Shown here piece by piece: positions 21,888 through 27,227 of a stretch of 27,227 nt of DNA (positions are counted from its first letter, which is position 1; every line of letters starts with the position of its first letter). A program made the translations under genes and the position numbers. The DNA comes from DATBLE01 sp046735055. Its GTDB lineage: Bacteria > Actinomycetota > Thermoleophilia > Gaiellales > Gaiellaceae. The DNA lies in NCBI GenBank assembly GCA_046735055.1, contig JBKPSO010000043.1, positions 1 through 27,227 on the forward strand, in the 5' to 3' direction. Under the pieces are notes generated by a model. That model made no database searches. It saw only the letters and a program-made list of their open reading frames with translations, and had not been told where the DNA came from.

Positions 21888-23466
21888 AGGTCGAGACGAG
21901 CTGCTGCGGCGTTTCGTCGAAGCGTCGTGGCGCGCGCAGATCGTCACGATCGTCAATCGCGCCGGCTCCGAGCGCGAGCTGGGGGAGCTCGTCGCGCCGG
22001 AGCTTTGTGAGGCGTTCGAGGCCGAGATCGCGTTCGTGCTCGCTGCAGAAGGGAACAGCCACCGCAGCGTAATCGGCGCTCACGGCCTCCCATCGAGGCG
22101 AGCTCTCCCGCTGGTAGCCCACGACCTGTGTCGCCGTGCGCTGGCCGGTGGGGAGCCCGAGCAGCACCAGGGCGACGATCTGCTCGGGATCGGCATTCGC
22201 TACCTCGTGCTGGTGCCGTTCGGGAGCGCGGCGGATCGGGGCGCGGTCGGCGTCGGCCGGCTGTACGGCGAGCGCTTCGACGAGGCCGAGGTCGCTCTGC
22301 TCGAAGCGATCGCGCAGAGCATTCAGCACGCGCTCGAACGCGTCCGGCTGGCCGAGGAGCGTGACCGGCTCTACCGCGAGGCCGAGGAGCGCGGCCGGGC
22401 CGCGCGCGTGCTCGGCTCCGTTGCGGACGGCGTGTTCCTGGTCGATTCGAGCGGCATCGTTCGGCTCTGGAATCCGGCCGCCGAGGCGATCACGGGCCTC
22501 GCTGCGGAGGCCGTGCTCGGTCGCCCGGCCCAGGAGGCGATTCCTGGTTGGCCGGCGGTTGCGACATCGGCTTCCGTCGCGAGCGGCCCTGCGCGCTCCT
22601 CCGGTCGTGCGACGACGGTGCCGATCGAGATCGACGGCCGCGAGCTTTGGCTCTCGATCGCCGGCGTCGGCTTCGCCGAGGGGACGGTGTACGCGTTCCG
22701 CGACCTCACGGACGAGCGACGGCTGGAGAAGCTCAAGTCCGACTTCATCGCGACCGTATCGCACGAGCTTCGGACGCCGATCGCCGCCGTCCGCGGCGCC
22801 GCGTTGACGCTCGTCCGGGAGGACGTGGTGCTTCCGGACGACTCGCGCCGCCGTCTCCTCGACGTCATCTCCGAGCAATCCGAGCGGCTGGCCGACATCG
22901 TCAACGACATCCTCCTCGCCAGTCAGGTGGACGACGGCAAGCTGAGGCTCGCAACGGAGCAGGTGGATGCCGCGCATGTCGCACGGCGCGTCGTCGAGGC
23001 CGCGCGGACCCACGCGCCGGCAGTGGTCACGCTCGAGCTCGTAGCGCCGCCCGCCCTTCCGCCCGTCGCAGCCGACGCCGACAAGCTGCAGCAGGTGCTC
23101 GGAAACCTCGTCGCCAACGCCGTCAAGTACTCGCCCGACGGCGGCCGGATCGAGGTTCGGCTCGAGCCGCGCGAGCGGGATCTCTGCATCACCGTTCGCG
23201 ACGAAGGCATCGGAATCGCCGACTCCGAGCTGCCGTGGATCTTCGAGAAGTTCTACCGCGTAGATCCGAACATGACCCGCGGTGCGAGCGGCAGCGGGCT
23301 CGGTCTTTACATCTCGCGCGAGCTGGTCCGGCGGATGGGGGGCAACATCTTGGTCACGTCGTCCCCGGGAAGCGGCTCGACCTTCTCCGTCCTCCTGCCG
23401 CTAGGGGCGCCGGAAACCCGCGCGTCCACCGCGATGCCCGCTCACGCCGGCTCCGAGCCGAGCTAG
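21850..23466 (+). CDS. GAF-PAS sensor histidine kinase, cytoplasmic
   Basis: A 538-residue kinase without membrane helices. Residues about 25-165 are a GAF domain, 170-182 a short coiled linker, 183-290 a PAS domain (GVFLVDSSGIVRLWNPAAEA at 194-213), then HisKA with the phosphoacceptor His305 in SHELRTPI and HATPase with the N box NLVANAVKYSPDGG (419-432), G1 DEGIGIA (451-457), F box IFEKFYRVD (464-472) and G2 GSGLGLYISREL (481-492). All ATP-binding boxes are intact. It should autophosphorylate in response to a cytoplasmic signal. No response regulator is encoded in the window, so its partner is elsewhere; the upstream overlapping FIST gene is the likely signal source. Confidence 0.93.
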   Translation: MPSSLLRSVPRLEGRDELLRRFVEASWRAQIVTIVNRAGSERELGELVAPELCEAFEAEIAFVLAAEGNSHRSVIGAHGLPSRRALPLVAHDLCRRALAGGEPEQHQGDDLLGIGIRYLVLVPFGSAADRGAVGVGRLYGERFDEAEVALLEAIAQSIQHALERVRLAEERDRLYREAEERGRAARVLGSVADGVFLVDSSGIVRLWNPAAEAITGLAAEAVLGRPAQEAIPGWPAVATSASVASGPARSSGRATTVPIEIDGRELWLSIAGVGFAEGTVYAFRDLTDERRLEKLKSDFIATVSHELRTPIAAVRGAALTLVREDVVLPDDSRRRLLDVISEQSERLADIVNDILLASQVDDGKLRLATEQVDAAHVARRVVEAARTHAPAVVTLELVAPPALPPVAADADKLQQVLGNLVANAVKYSPDGGRIEVRLEPRERDLCITVRDEGIGIADSELPWIFEKFYRVDPNMTRGASGSGLGLYISRELVRRMGGNILVTSSPGSGSTFSVLLPLGAPETRASTAMPAHAGSEPS

Positions 23467-23594
23467 CGGGCTCTCACCCAGGCGGCACTCCTTCCACGCT
23501 CAGCAGCTGGTATTGCGCCTCGGGGTGTGAGCCAGAAGCGTTATTGAAATCCGGCGAAGGTGGTTGGATCATTTCCCTGGTGCGGAACGTGCCG

Positions 23595-23837
23595 ATGTGC
23601 CTGGCCGTGGCGGCGGCTCTTACGATCGTCGCTCTCGCCGCCGACGCCTCGCGTGGACCGGTGTACTCGCCGACCGATCTCGCGCGAATCGTCGATCCGA
23701 AGCCGACGATTGCCGGCAGGAGGGACCCGCGCGCTCGTCGCTCGCCGGAGGGGAGGGGGCGCGTGCCCCGGGCCCGGCCGGCCCGGCGCATAGGAGCGAT
23801 CGCCACGTCGACCACGAGCTCGCGAGCTCCGAGTTGA
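23595..23837 (+). CDS. Possible small hydrophobic-leader peptide
   Basis: A frame of 80 codons that starts MCLAVAAALTIVALAADASR, which looks like a signal peptide or membrane anchor, then GPVYSPTDLARIVDPKPTI, then an Arg/Ser-rich end that looks non-coding. No ribosome binding site is visible and an upstream GTG at 23580 is an alternative. It may be the front of a truncated gene. Its stop overlaps the left arm of the 23833-23889 repeat. Confidence 0.25.
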   Translation: MCLAVAAALTIVALAADASRGPVYSPTDLARIVDPKPTIAGRRDPRARRSPEGRGRVPRARPARRIGAIATSTTSSRAPS

Positions 23838-23889
23838 GCCAGCGCATCTGGAACATTTCCATCGCATCCGGAACATTTTTTGGCTCAAC
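23833..23889. repeat. 57-bp inverted repeat enclosing a 20-bp-period direct repeat
   Basis: GTTGAGCCA (23833-23841) and TGGCTCAAC (23881-23889) are perfect inverted arms. Between them CGCATCTGGAACATTT (23843-23858) is repeated as CGCATCCGGAACATTT (23863-23878), one mismatch in 16, exactly 20 bp apart. Short direct repeats of this spacing next to terminal inverted repeats occur at the ends of IS21-type elements. A solo end or a protein-binding site is likely; no transposase is nearby. Confidence 0.6.
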
Positions 23890-23900
23890 CACGCCACTGT

Positions 23901-23916
23901 TCCACACGCGTGTGGA
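23901..23916. repeat. 16-bp perfect palindrome
   Basis: TCCACACGCGTGTGGA reads the same on both strands and lies 11 bp after the 23833-23889 repeat. It could be an operator or part of the same element end. Confidence 0.5.
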
Positions 23917-23986
23917 GGCGTGTGAGGCTGGGGAGTGCGCCTCGGCTGGGAGTGGTTTTCTGCCCTGATGTTCAGGCCCTACTGCG

Positions 23987-24011
23987 CTACTGGGGTTATA
24001 ACCCCCAGTAG
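23987..24011. promoter_or_regulatory. G-tract/C-tract inverted repeat, possible operator
   Basis: CTACTGGGG at 23987-23995, a TTATAAC core and CCCCAGTAG at 24003-24011 form nine-base arms around an A/T centre. This is the most A/T-rich core in the neighbourhood. G-tract/C-tract operators with TACT/AGTA ends are used by CsoR/RcnR-type metal regulators; the resemblance is only suggestive. It could equally be a hairpin. Confidence 0.4.
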
Positions 24012-24179
24012 GGGCAGAATGGCGACGATTCCCCGGCGCTGGTCGTGGTCGTCGGCCACGGCGAAGGTCTCGCGCCAGGCGAGCTTTACCCGATCGTTGC
24101 GCCGCTGGCGTGGGAGGGCCGCAGAGTCCCGAGGCGCGATCGCATCGCGAGCCTGCCGTTCCTCCCCGAGGTTGGCGCA

Positions 24180-24500
24180 CTATGGTTGCCAGCGGTAGAT
24201 GAACGGGGGCCCGTCCGGCCCGCGGGACAGTGGCCAAATGAGGACATCGTCCCGGTAGAAGATGACCTGGTGCCGACCACCGTTGAGGCGTGTACAGAAC
24301 AGATTCGGTTGACCGCCCTCGTGTGACGCTTCGCAGCGAGTCGCCGCCTCCGGTCTGAGAATCACGTCGCCATCGCGGAGGACGGTCACACGGGAATGCG
24401 CCTCCGATCCGTCTCGCCAACCCACTGTGTAAACGGCGAACGCGCCGACCGCTCCGGCGACAACGATCGCGAGCGCTGCGACAAGCTTCCAGGGGTCCAT
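24180..24500 (-). CDS. Small membrane-anchored hypothetical protein, 106 aa
   Basis: A 106-residue protein with one N-terminal membrane segment (WKLVAALAIVVAGAVGAFAV, 4-23) and a soluble tail outside the membrane. The tail has two cysteines (TRCEAS and NLFCTRL) that could pair, followed by GGRHQVIFYRDDVLIW, a beta-hairpin-like stretch. I recall similar small actinobacterial proteins of unknown function. The ATG is at 24500 and the stop at 24182-24180. It has no close partner gene. Confidence 0.65.
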   Translation of the reverse strand: MDPWKLVAALAIVVAGAVGAFAVYTVGWRDGSEAHSRVTVLRDGDVILRPEAATRCEASHEGGQPNLFCTRLNGGRHQVIFYRDDVLIWPLSRGPDGPPFIYRWQP

Positions 24501-24723
24501 CTCGCGAGTCTACGGCTCTGGAAGCGGATATCTCGGCAGCGAGGATGCGCCGTCGAGCAGGGCGTCTTCGCTGAGCCGCACCGCCGGCCTCCGCGGGCCG
24601 GTCAGAGAGGAACGCTCCGACTCCAGCACGGCGTCGTCAAGGACGAGGTGACCACGGTGACCTTCTGTGCTCGAGTACGAAGTCTGACCGTGACCCTGGC
24701 AAGGTTTCCCTGTGAGGCGGGGC

Positions 24724-25120
24724 ATGCGTGGTGCATGGGCCGAGCGGCTCTGGGCGGCGAGTGGTGCGCTGACCATTGTGCTGTTCGCCTCCGGGGCCGC
24801 ATCGACCGCCGCGGCTGCGGGAGAAACGACGGCCGCAGCCTTCCTGCTGCTCTCGGCGGCGCTGTACTGGACGCTGACCCAGCCCGGCGTCGCGCGGGAT
24901 TGGGGCGCCGCGCGGGCACTCTTTGTCCTCTCCCTACCTGGCAGGCGCGTCGCGATCACGCTGCCCTTGGCCGTGTTCATCGGCGCCATGGCGATCAGCG
25001 CGTTCCGGCGGGAGCTGCTTTCGCGCTGGAGTGCATGGCTGGGCATTGCCGCCGCTGGGGTTTTCACTCGCGTCGGTGAGCGTCCTGCCGGGACCGTCGA
25101 ATAATCGCTCGGCCGTCTGA
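24724..25120 (+). pseudogene. Multi-pass membrane protein remnant with internal deletion and frameshifts
   Basis: The start MRGAWAERLWAASGALTIVLFASG matches the first helix of a hypothetical four- to six-helix membrane protein common in Actinobacteria (about 220 residues). It then jumps to AAAFLLLSAALYWTLTQPGV, so roughly 80-90 residues are missing. An extra C near 24935 and a missing G near 24949 garble the expected YLAGGVAIT and restore the frame. Near 25055-25065 the frame slips again, and the real C-terminus (SLASVSVLPGPSNNRSAV, ending 25118-25120) is in another frame. The gene is not functional unless the sequence is in error. A GAGGCGGGG precedes the ATG. Confidence 0.6.
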
Positions 25121-25144
25121 CGAGCCAGGATTTCACGCCTCCGC

Positions 25145-25399
25145 ACCCGCGAGGAATGTCGTAGGGGATGTTGACGGTCTCGTCGGCGCCGGGATTCGGG
25201 CGCCAGCCGCCCCGAGAAGCTGCCGTCCTCACGCCAGGAGCCGGTGAAGGTCGCGTCCAACGGACCGTGCGACACGGCGATGGTCACGATGTCGACCTGG
25301 ATGTCCCACTCGTAGGGCAGCGGTGCCGGTGACAGGTTCGAGAACACGGTCAACGGAAAGGTCTTGGTCTCGGGGTAGTCGTCCAGTTCAGGACTCGCC
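25145..25399 (-). pseudogene. Hypothetical protein C-terminal remnant, one-base frameshift
   Basis: Minus frame reads PETKTFPLTVFSNLSPAPLP, then YEWDIQVDIVTIAVS and TFTGSWREDGSFSG. Adding one G in the G run near 25208 would continue it as GWRPNPGADETVNIPYDI. The composition is that of a beta-rich secreted or lipoprotein C-terminus, but I recognise no family. It lies just downstream of the OmdA-like gene and has no start of its own. Confidence 0.35.
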
Positions 25400-25891
25400 G
25401 GACATCGACTTCGAAGCTCGGCTCCTGCCACGGGCCGCGGCGCTCGCTGCCGACTCCAAGTCCCGCAGCGAGGCCAGTGCCTTCTCGATCCGCCGTATAC
25501 GCGTCTCGGGCTTCTTTGCGCTCTCGATAGCGCGCACATGCTCCCGTTTGCGACCGTCGGGCAGGCGGTTATACGCGGTGCGGGCGATCGGATCGGCGCT
25601 GAGGGCGCGGGCGAAGTCCGCGGGCTCGGCCACGACACGGGGCTCGGGATCAAATTCGACCTCGACCTCAACCTCGTCGCCGGTCTCCACACCGGCGGCT
25701 TGCCGGTTGGCGTTGCTTAGGCCAAGCAGGTAGCGGCCACGCATGATGGCGACTCTGCTCTTCCATGAATGCCCATTGATCGTGATCGTGACCCTCGGCC
25801 GCTTGCCCTGACCAAGCGACTCCACAACCTCCGGGGGAACTTCCAACCCCCTCATGGGCTCCGGAGGCTCGACGTAGGTTCGGAACTTCAT
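25388..25891 (-). CDS. YdeI/OmpD-associated (OmdA) family protein with DUF1905 domain
   Basis: A 167-residue soluble protein. Residues 1-90 form a DUF1905 beta-barrel domain (MKFRTYVEPPEP, GKRPRVTITINGHSWKS, RYLLGLSNANRQAAGVETGD), and 91-150 the helical bacteriocin-protection/OmdA domain (DFARALSADPIARTAYNRLP, DGRKREHVRAIESAKKPET). E. coli YdeI is linked to stress and antimicrobial peptide resistance, but the biochemical function of the family is unknown. The start at 25891 has GAGGGGAG seven bases upstream. The last 20 residues are low complexity. The gene is alone on its strand. Confidence 0.87.
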   Translation of the reverse strand: MKFRTYVEPPEPMRGLEVPPEVVESLGQGKRPRVTITINGHSWKSRVAIMRGRYLLGLSNANRQAAGVETGDEVEVEVEFDPEPRVVAEPADFARALSADPIARTAYNRLPDGRKREHVRAIESAKKPETRIRRIEKALASLRDLESAASAAARGRSRASKSMSGES

Positions 25892-25965
25892 GATCTCCCC
25901 TCCTCTAGGGTCGATGCTCGCCGATAAGAAGGATGAGCGGCACCCAAAAGGACAGATGCTGATTC

Positions 25966-26131
25966 ATGCCCGCGCCGGTACCCCGCGTGAGCACGAGACC
26001 CTCGCCCTCATTGACTCAGGGCTACTCGACCGCCGCCATGCTCATCGCCACCGAAAGTCACCGTCGCCAAGCACATCCGCAACAGCTTCGACAAGGTCAT
26101 CCTCCCCGAAAGCCCCGACCAGCACCGTTGA
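25966..26131 (+). pseudogene. LuxR/NarL-type HTH remnant
   Basis: Three frames together spell a GerE helix-turn-helix: TPREHETLALIDSG, then GYSTAAMLIATE, then KVTVAKHIRNSFDKVILPES ending PDQHR-TGA at 26129-26131. The family would read LTPREREVLALIAxGYSNAAIAxxLFVTExTVxKHIRNIFxKLxLPES. At least two indels break the frame and no receiver domain lies upstream. It is the tail of a dead response regulator. Confidence 0.6.
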
Positions 26132-26231
26132 GATCACCTACGCCTGCGTCTGAAGGCGGGATTCGTTTGCCGGCGCAAGCCGACCGTCCCCGCGGCGATC
26201 GAGGCTGCGAAAGGCTCTAGTCTCGAGCTGG

Positions 26232-26735
26232 GTGACTGAGCGCTCGCGCGAGCCGATCACCGGCGCCGATCTCGCCCGCCTCGGCGAGCTCGCCCTCGGC
26301 GACCTCGCCGGCCTCGTAGAGCGCGAGACCGCGACCGGGCGGCGCTACCGCAACCGGCTGCTCTGCATCGCACTCTGCCAGGGTGCGGCGCAGCACTATG
26401 TCGACGGCGAGAACGGCGTCAAGGACTTCGACGTCTGGAGTTTCTTCTCGGCTCACCCGGCCGGGCCGTTCCCGTACCGCCGCAGGGTCGAGCGCGACTT
26501 CGGCCGCTCGAAGTTTTCGCGTCATCCCGCCGATCCGCCCCGCTTCCTCGGCCGTCGCGTCGATCTGGGCGGCCGCTCCCTGCCCGTCTCGCCGAGGGCG
26601 GATCCGGTCGAGGCCGTCCGCTCGTACCTGGCGGGAGGACGCACGGAGACCGCGCGCAGACTGTCGGAGAAACCCGTCGTCCTGCTCTGGCCCGCTCGCC
26701 TCGGCGGCCGTGTGATTTGGCCGCTCGATCGCTGA
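26232..26735 (+). CDS. Conserved hypothetical protein with nucleotidyltransferase-like motif
   Basis: A 167-residue soluble protein seen widely in Actinobacteria without a name. Residues 45-69 contain CIALCQGAAQHY followed by VDGENGVKDFDVW. The G-A ... D-x-D arrangement (Gly51, Asp65, Asp67) has the spacing of the hG[GS]x9-13DxD signature of DNA polymerase beta-type nucleotidyltransferases, and Asp111 in RRVDLGGRSL could be the third carboxylate. After that come a basic stretch (YRRRVERDFGRSKF) and a C-terminal helix/strand (VRSYLAGGRTETARRLSEKP). GTG 26232 is the start used. Neighbours give no hint: a LuxR remnant upstream and an SDR remnant downstream. The NTase idea is inference from motif spacing. 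Confidence 0.7.
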   Translation: MTERSREPITGADLARLGELALGDLAGLVERETATGRRYRNRLLCIALCQGAAQHYVDGENGVKDFDVWSFFSAHPAGPFPYRRRVERDFGRSKFSRHPADPPRFLGRRVDLGGRSLPVSPRADPVEAVRSYLAGGRTETARRLSEKPVVLLWPARLGGRVIWPLDR

Positions 26736-26794
26736 GCGTGTCGCGCTCGTGTCAGTGAGCCAACTCGAAGGGCCTTTCCGGGGCGGTCCCAGAC

Positions 26795-27015
26795 AGCCGC
26801 CGGGACGTCCTGGTCAACAACGCGGCGATCGACTACGACACGTAGCAGCGCGGGGTCGACGCCGACTGGCCGTCGTCCATCAGGCGTGGCGGTGCTGCCC
26901 GCGCGCCGTTCCCCTGATGGCGCGCAATGCGTGGGGCCGCATCGTCAACGTCTCGAGCGAGGGCGGCTCGCTTGCCTCGGTGGGGGGTTTCAGATACGCG
27001 AGCTCTGCCTCGTGA
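26795..27015 (+). pseudogene. Short-chain dehydrogenase remnant, frameshifted with in-frame stop
   Basis: Frame 2 has DVLVNNAAIDYDT (the NNAG-like motif of SDRs) and hits TAG at 26843-26845. The match resumes in frame 1 as AVPLMARNAWGRIVNVSSEG, then GSLASVGG with the catalytic-Ser region. It ends before the YxxxK motif. Both a point stop and an indel are needed, so this is a dead gene truncated at both ends. Confidence 0.65.
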
Positions 27016-27160
27016 ACGCGCTCATGCCGCCGGCCGACGCGAGCTTGTCGATGTCCTCCTCGCTGATCAGGAGATGCGGCGACCAGACCGGCGAGAGACC
27101 GAGGCACCGCCGCCGGCGCCCCCGAGGACCGCCGGCTCGTATCCTGATCGCCGACGAGCC

Positions 27161-27227
27161 GTGGTGACGATCGACGAGGTTCGCGCGTTCGCGAGCACGC
27201 TTCCTCGCAGCAGCGAGGCGCTCGTGC
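27161..27227 (+). CDS. MmcQ/YjbR family protein (partial, runs off the window)
   Basis: The last 22 codons read VVTIDEVRAFASTLPRSSEA, continuing LV at the edge. This is the start of an MmcQ/YjbR (DUF419) protein, a small CyaY-like/double-wing fold often annotated as DNA-binding; the family begins xTxDEVRAxAxxLPxSxEx. Either GTG at 27161 or 27164 could start it. No ribosome binding site is clear. The call rests on a short stretch. Confidence 0.6.
   Translation, partial: MVTIDEVRAFASTLPRSSEALV

Larger units (their letters stand above)
23467..24179. other. Non-coding stretch with repeats and palindromes
   Basis: A 713-bp region between the kinase and a minus-strand membrane protein gene. It holds a possible short secreted peptide frame (23595-23837), a paired direct/inverted repeat structure (23833-23889), a 16-bp palindrome (23901-23916) and a G/C-tract inverted repeat (23987-24011). 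From 24015 to 24180 no family is recognised on either strand. Confidence 0.45.

Noticed and set aside
20688..21956. Minus-strand frame of 422 codons
   Set aside because: Antisense of the FIST gene, which carries recognisable FIST_N and FIST_C motifs.
21754..23013. Minus-strand frame of 419 codons
   Set aside because: Antisense of the histidine kinase; no motifs.
24045..24326. Plus-strand frame reading VVVVGHGEGLAPGELYPIVA
   Set aside because: Looks protein-like for a short stretch but matches no family, and its second half is antisense to the membrane protein gene at 24180-24500.
26990..27090. Minus-strand run SPHLLISEEDIDKLAS as an aminotransferase tail
   Set aside because: Resembles the end of class III aminotransferases, but too short and without a second supporting motif.
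1..27227. tRNA genes, CRISPR arrays, toxin-antitoxin pairs or defence islands
   Set aside because: I looked for tRNA T-arm-like GGTTCGAxTCC with acceptor pairing, regularly spaced repeats and known toxin or defence motifs, and found none I could support.

Overview
This is a high-GC window of actinobacterial character. GTG and TTG starts, AAGGAG-type ribosome binding sites, overlapping stop/start codons, and families common in soil Actinobacteria (DUF5995, FIST, PPK2, PPOX/F420-like split barrel, MmcQ/YjbR) suggest an environmental actinobacterium, perhaps from the Thermoleophilia (Gaiellales/Solirubrobacterales). That placement is inference from protein style and no marker gene is present. 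I found no rRNA, tRNA, CRISPR array or complete mobile element.

Layout. 1-700: broken epoxide hydrolase and the tail of an ECF sigma factor. 736-2214: DHA2-type drug efflux MFS, followed by a hairpin terminator. 2314-2914: decayed DNA. 2915-3268: small conserved hypothetical. 3418-4851 (minus): PPOX-like protein and alpha/beta hydrolase. 5024-5340: SnoaL-like remnant. 5357-6382: ankyrin protein. 6412-6645: tyrosine integrase remnant. 6762-10470 (minus): three-subunit molybdenum hydroxylase in M-S-L order. 10818-13612: PPK2, glycerol kinase and a truncated lipase, read as one operon. 13641-14238: fragments of an SDR and an alpha/beta hydrolase. 14378-17324 (minus): flavoprotein monooxygenase coupled to a multicopper oxidase with two inserted heavy-metal-binding modules and a His-rich linker. 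17657-17806: SRAP-like remnant. 17999-19606: GH13 alpha-glucosidase. 19718-20623 (minus): secreted DUF5995 protein. 20706-23466: FIST sensor protein overlapping a GAF-PAS histidine kinase. 23467-24179: mostly non-coding DNA with repeats and palindromes. 24180-27227: small membrane protein, broken membrane protein, YdeI/OmdA-like protein, LuxR-type remnant, a hypothetical with a nucleotidyltransferase-like motif, a broken SDR, and the start of an MmcQ/YjbR gene cut by the window edge.

Two themes stand out. First, several compact, translationally coupled modules make functional sense: polyphosphate kinase with glycerol kinase and a lipase remnant (lipid glycerol use powered by polyphosphate); flavoprotein with metal-binding multicopper oxidase (metal or redox defence); FIST with histidine kinase (sensing); and the Mo hydroxylase operon. 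Second, the gaps between intact genes hold an unusual number of recognisable gene remnants (about a dozen), many with internal deletions or single-base frameshifts. This suggests either an actively decaying accessory region or local assembly error. The strongest candidates for something new are the multicopper oxidase architecture, the PPK2-GlpK operon and the NTase-like hypothetical at 26232-26735.
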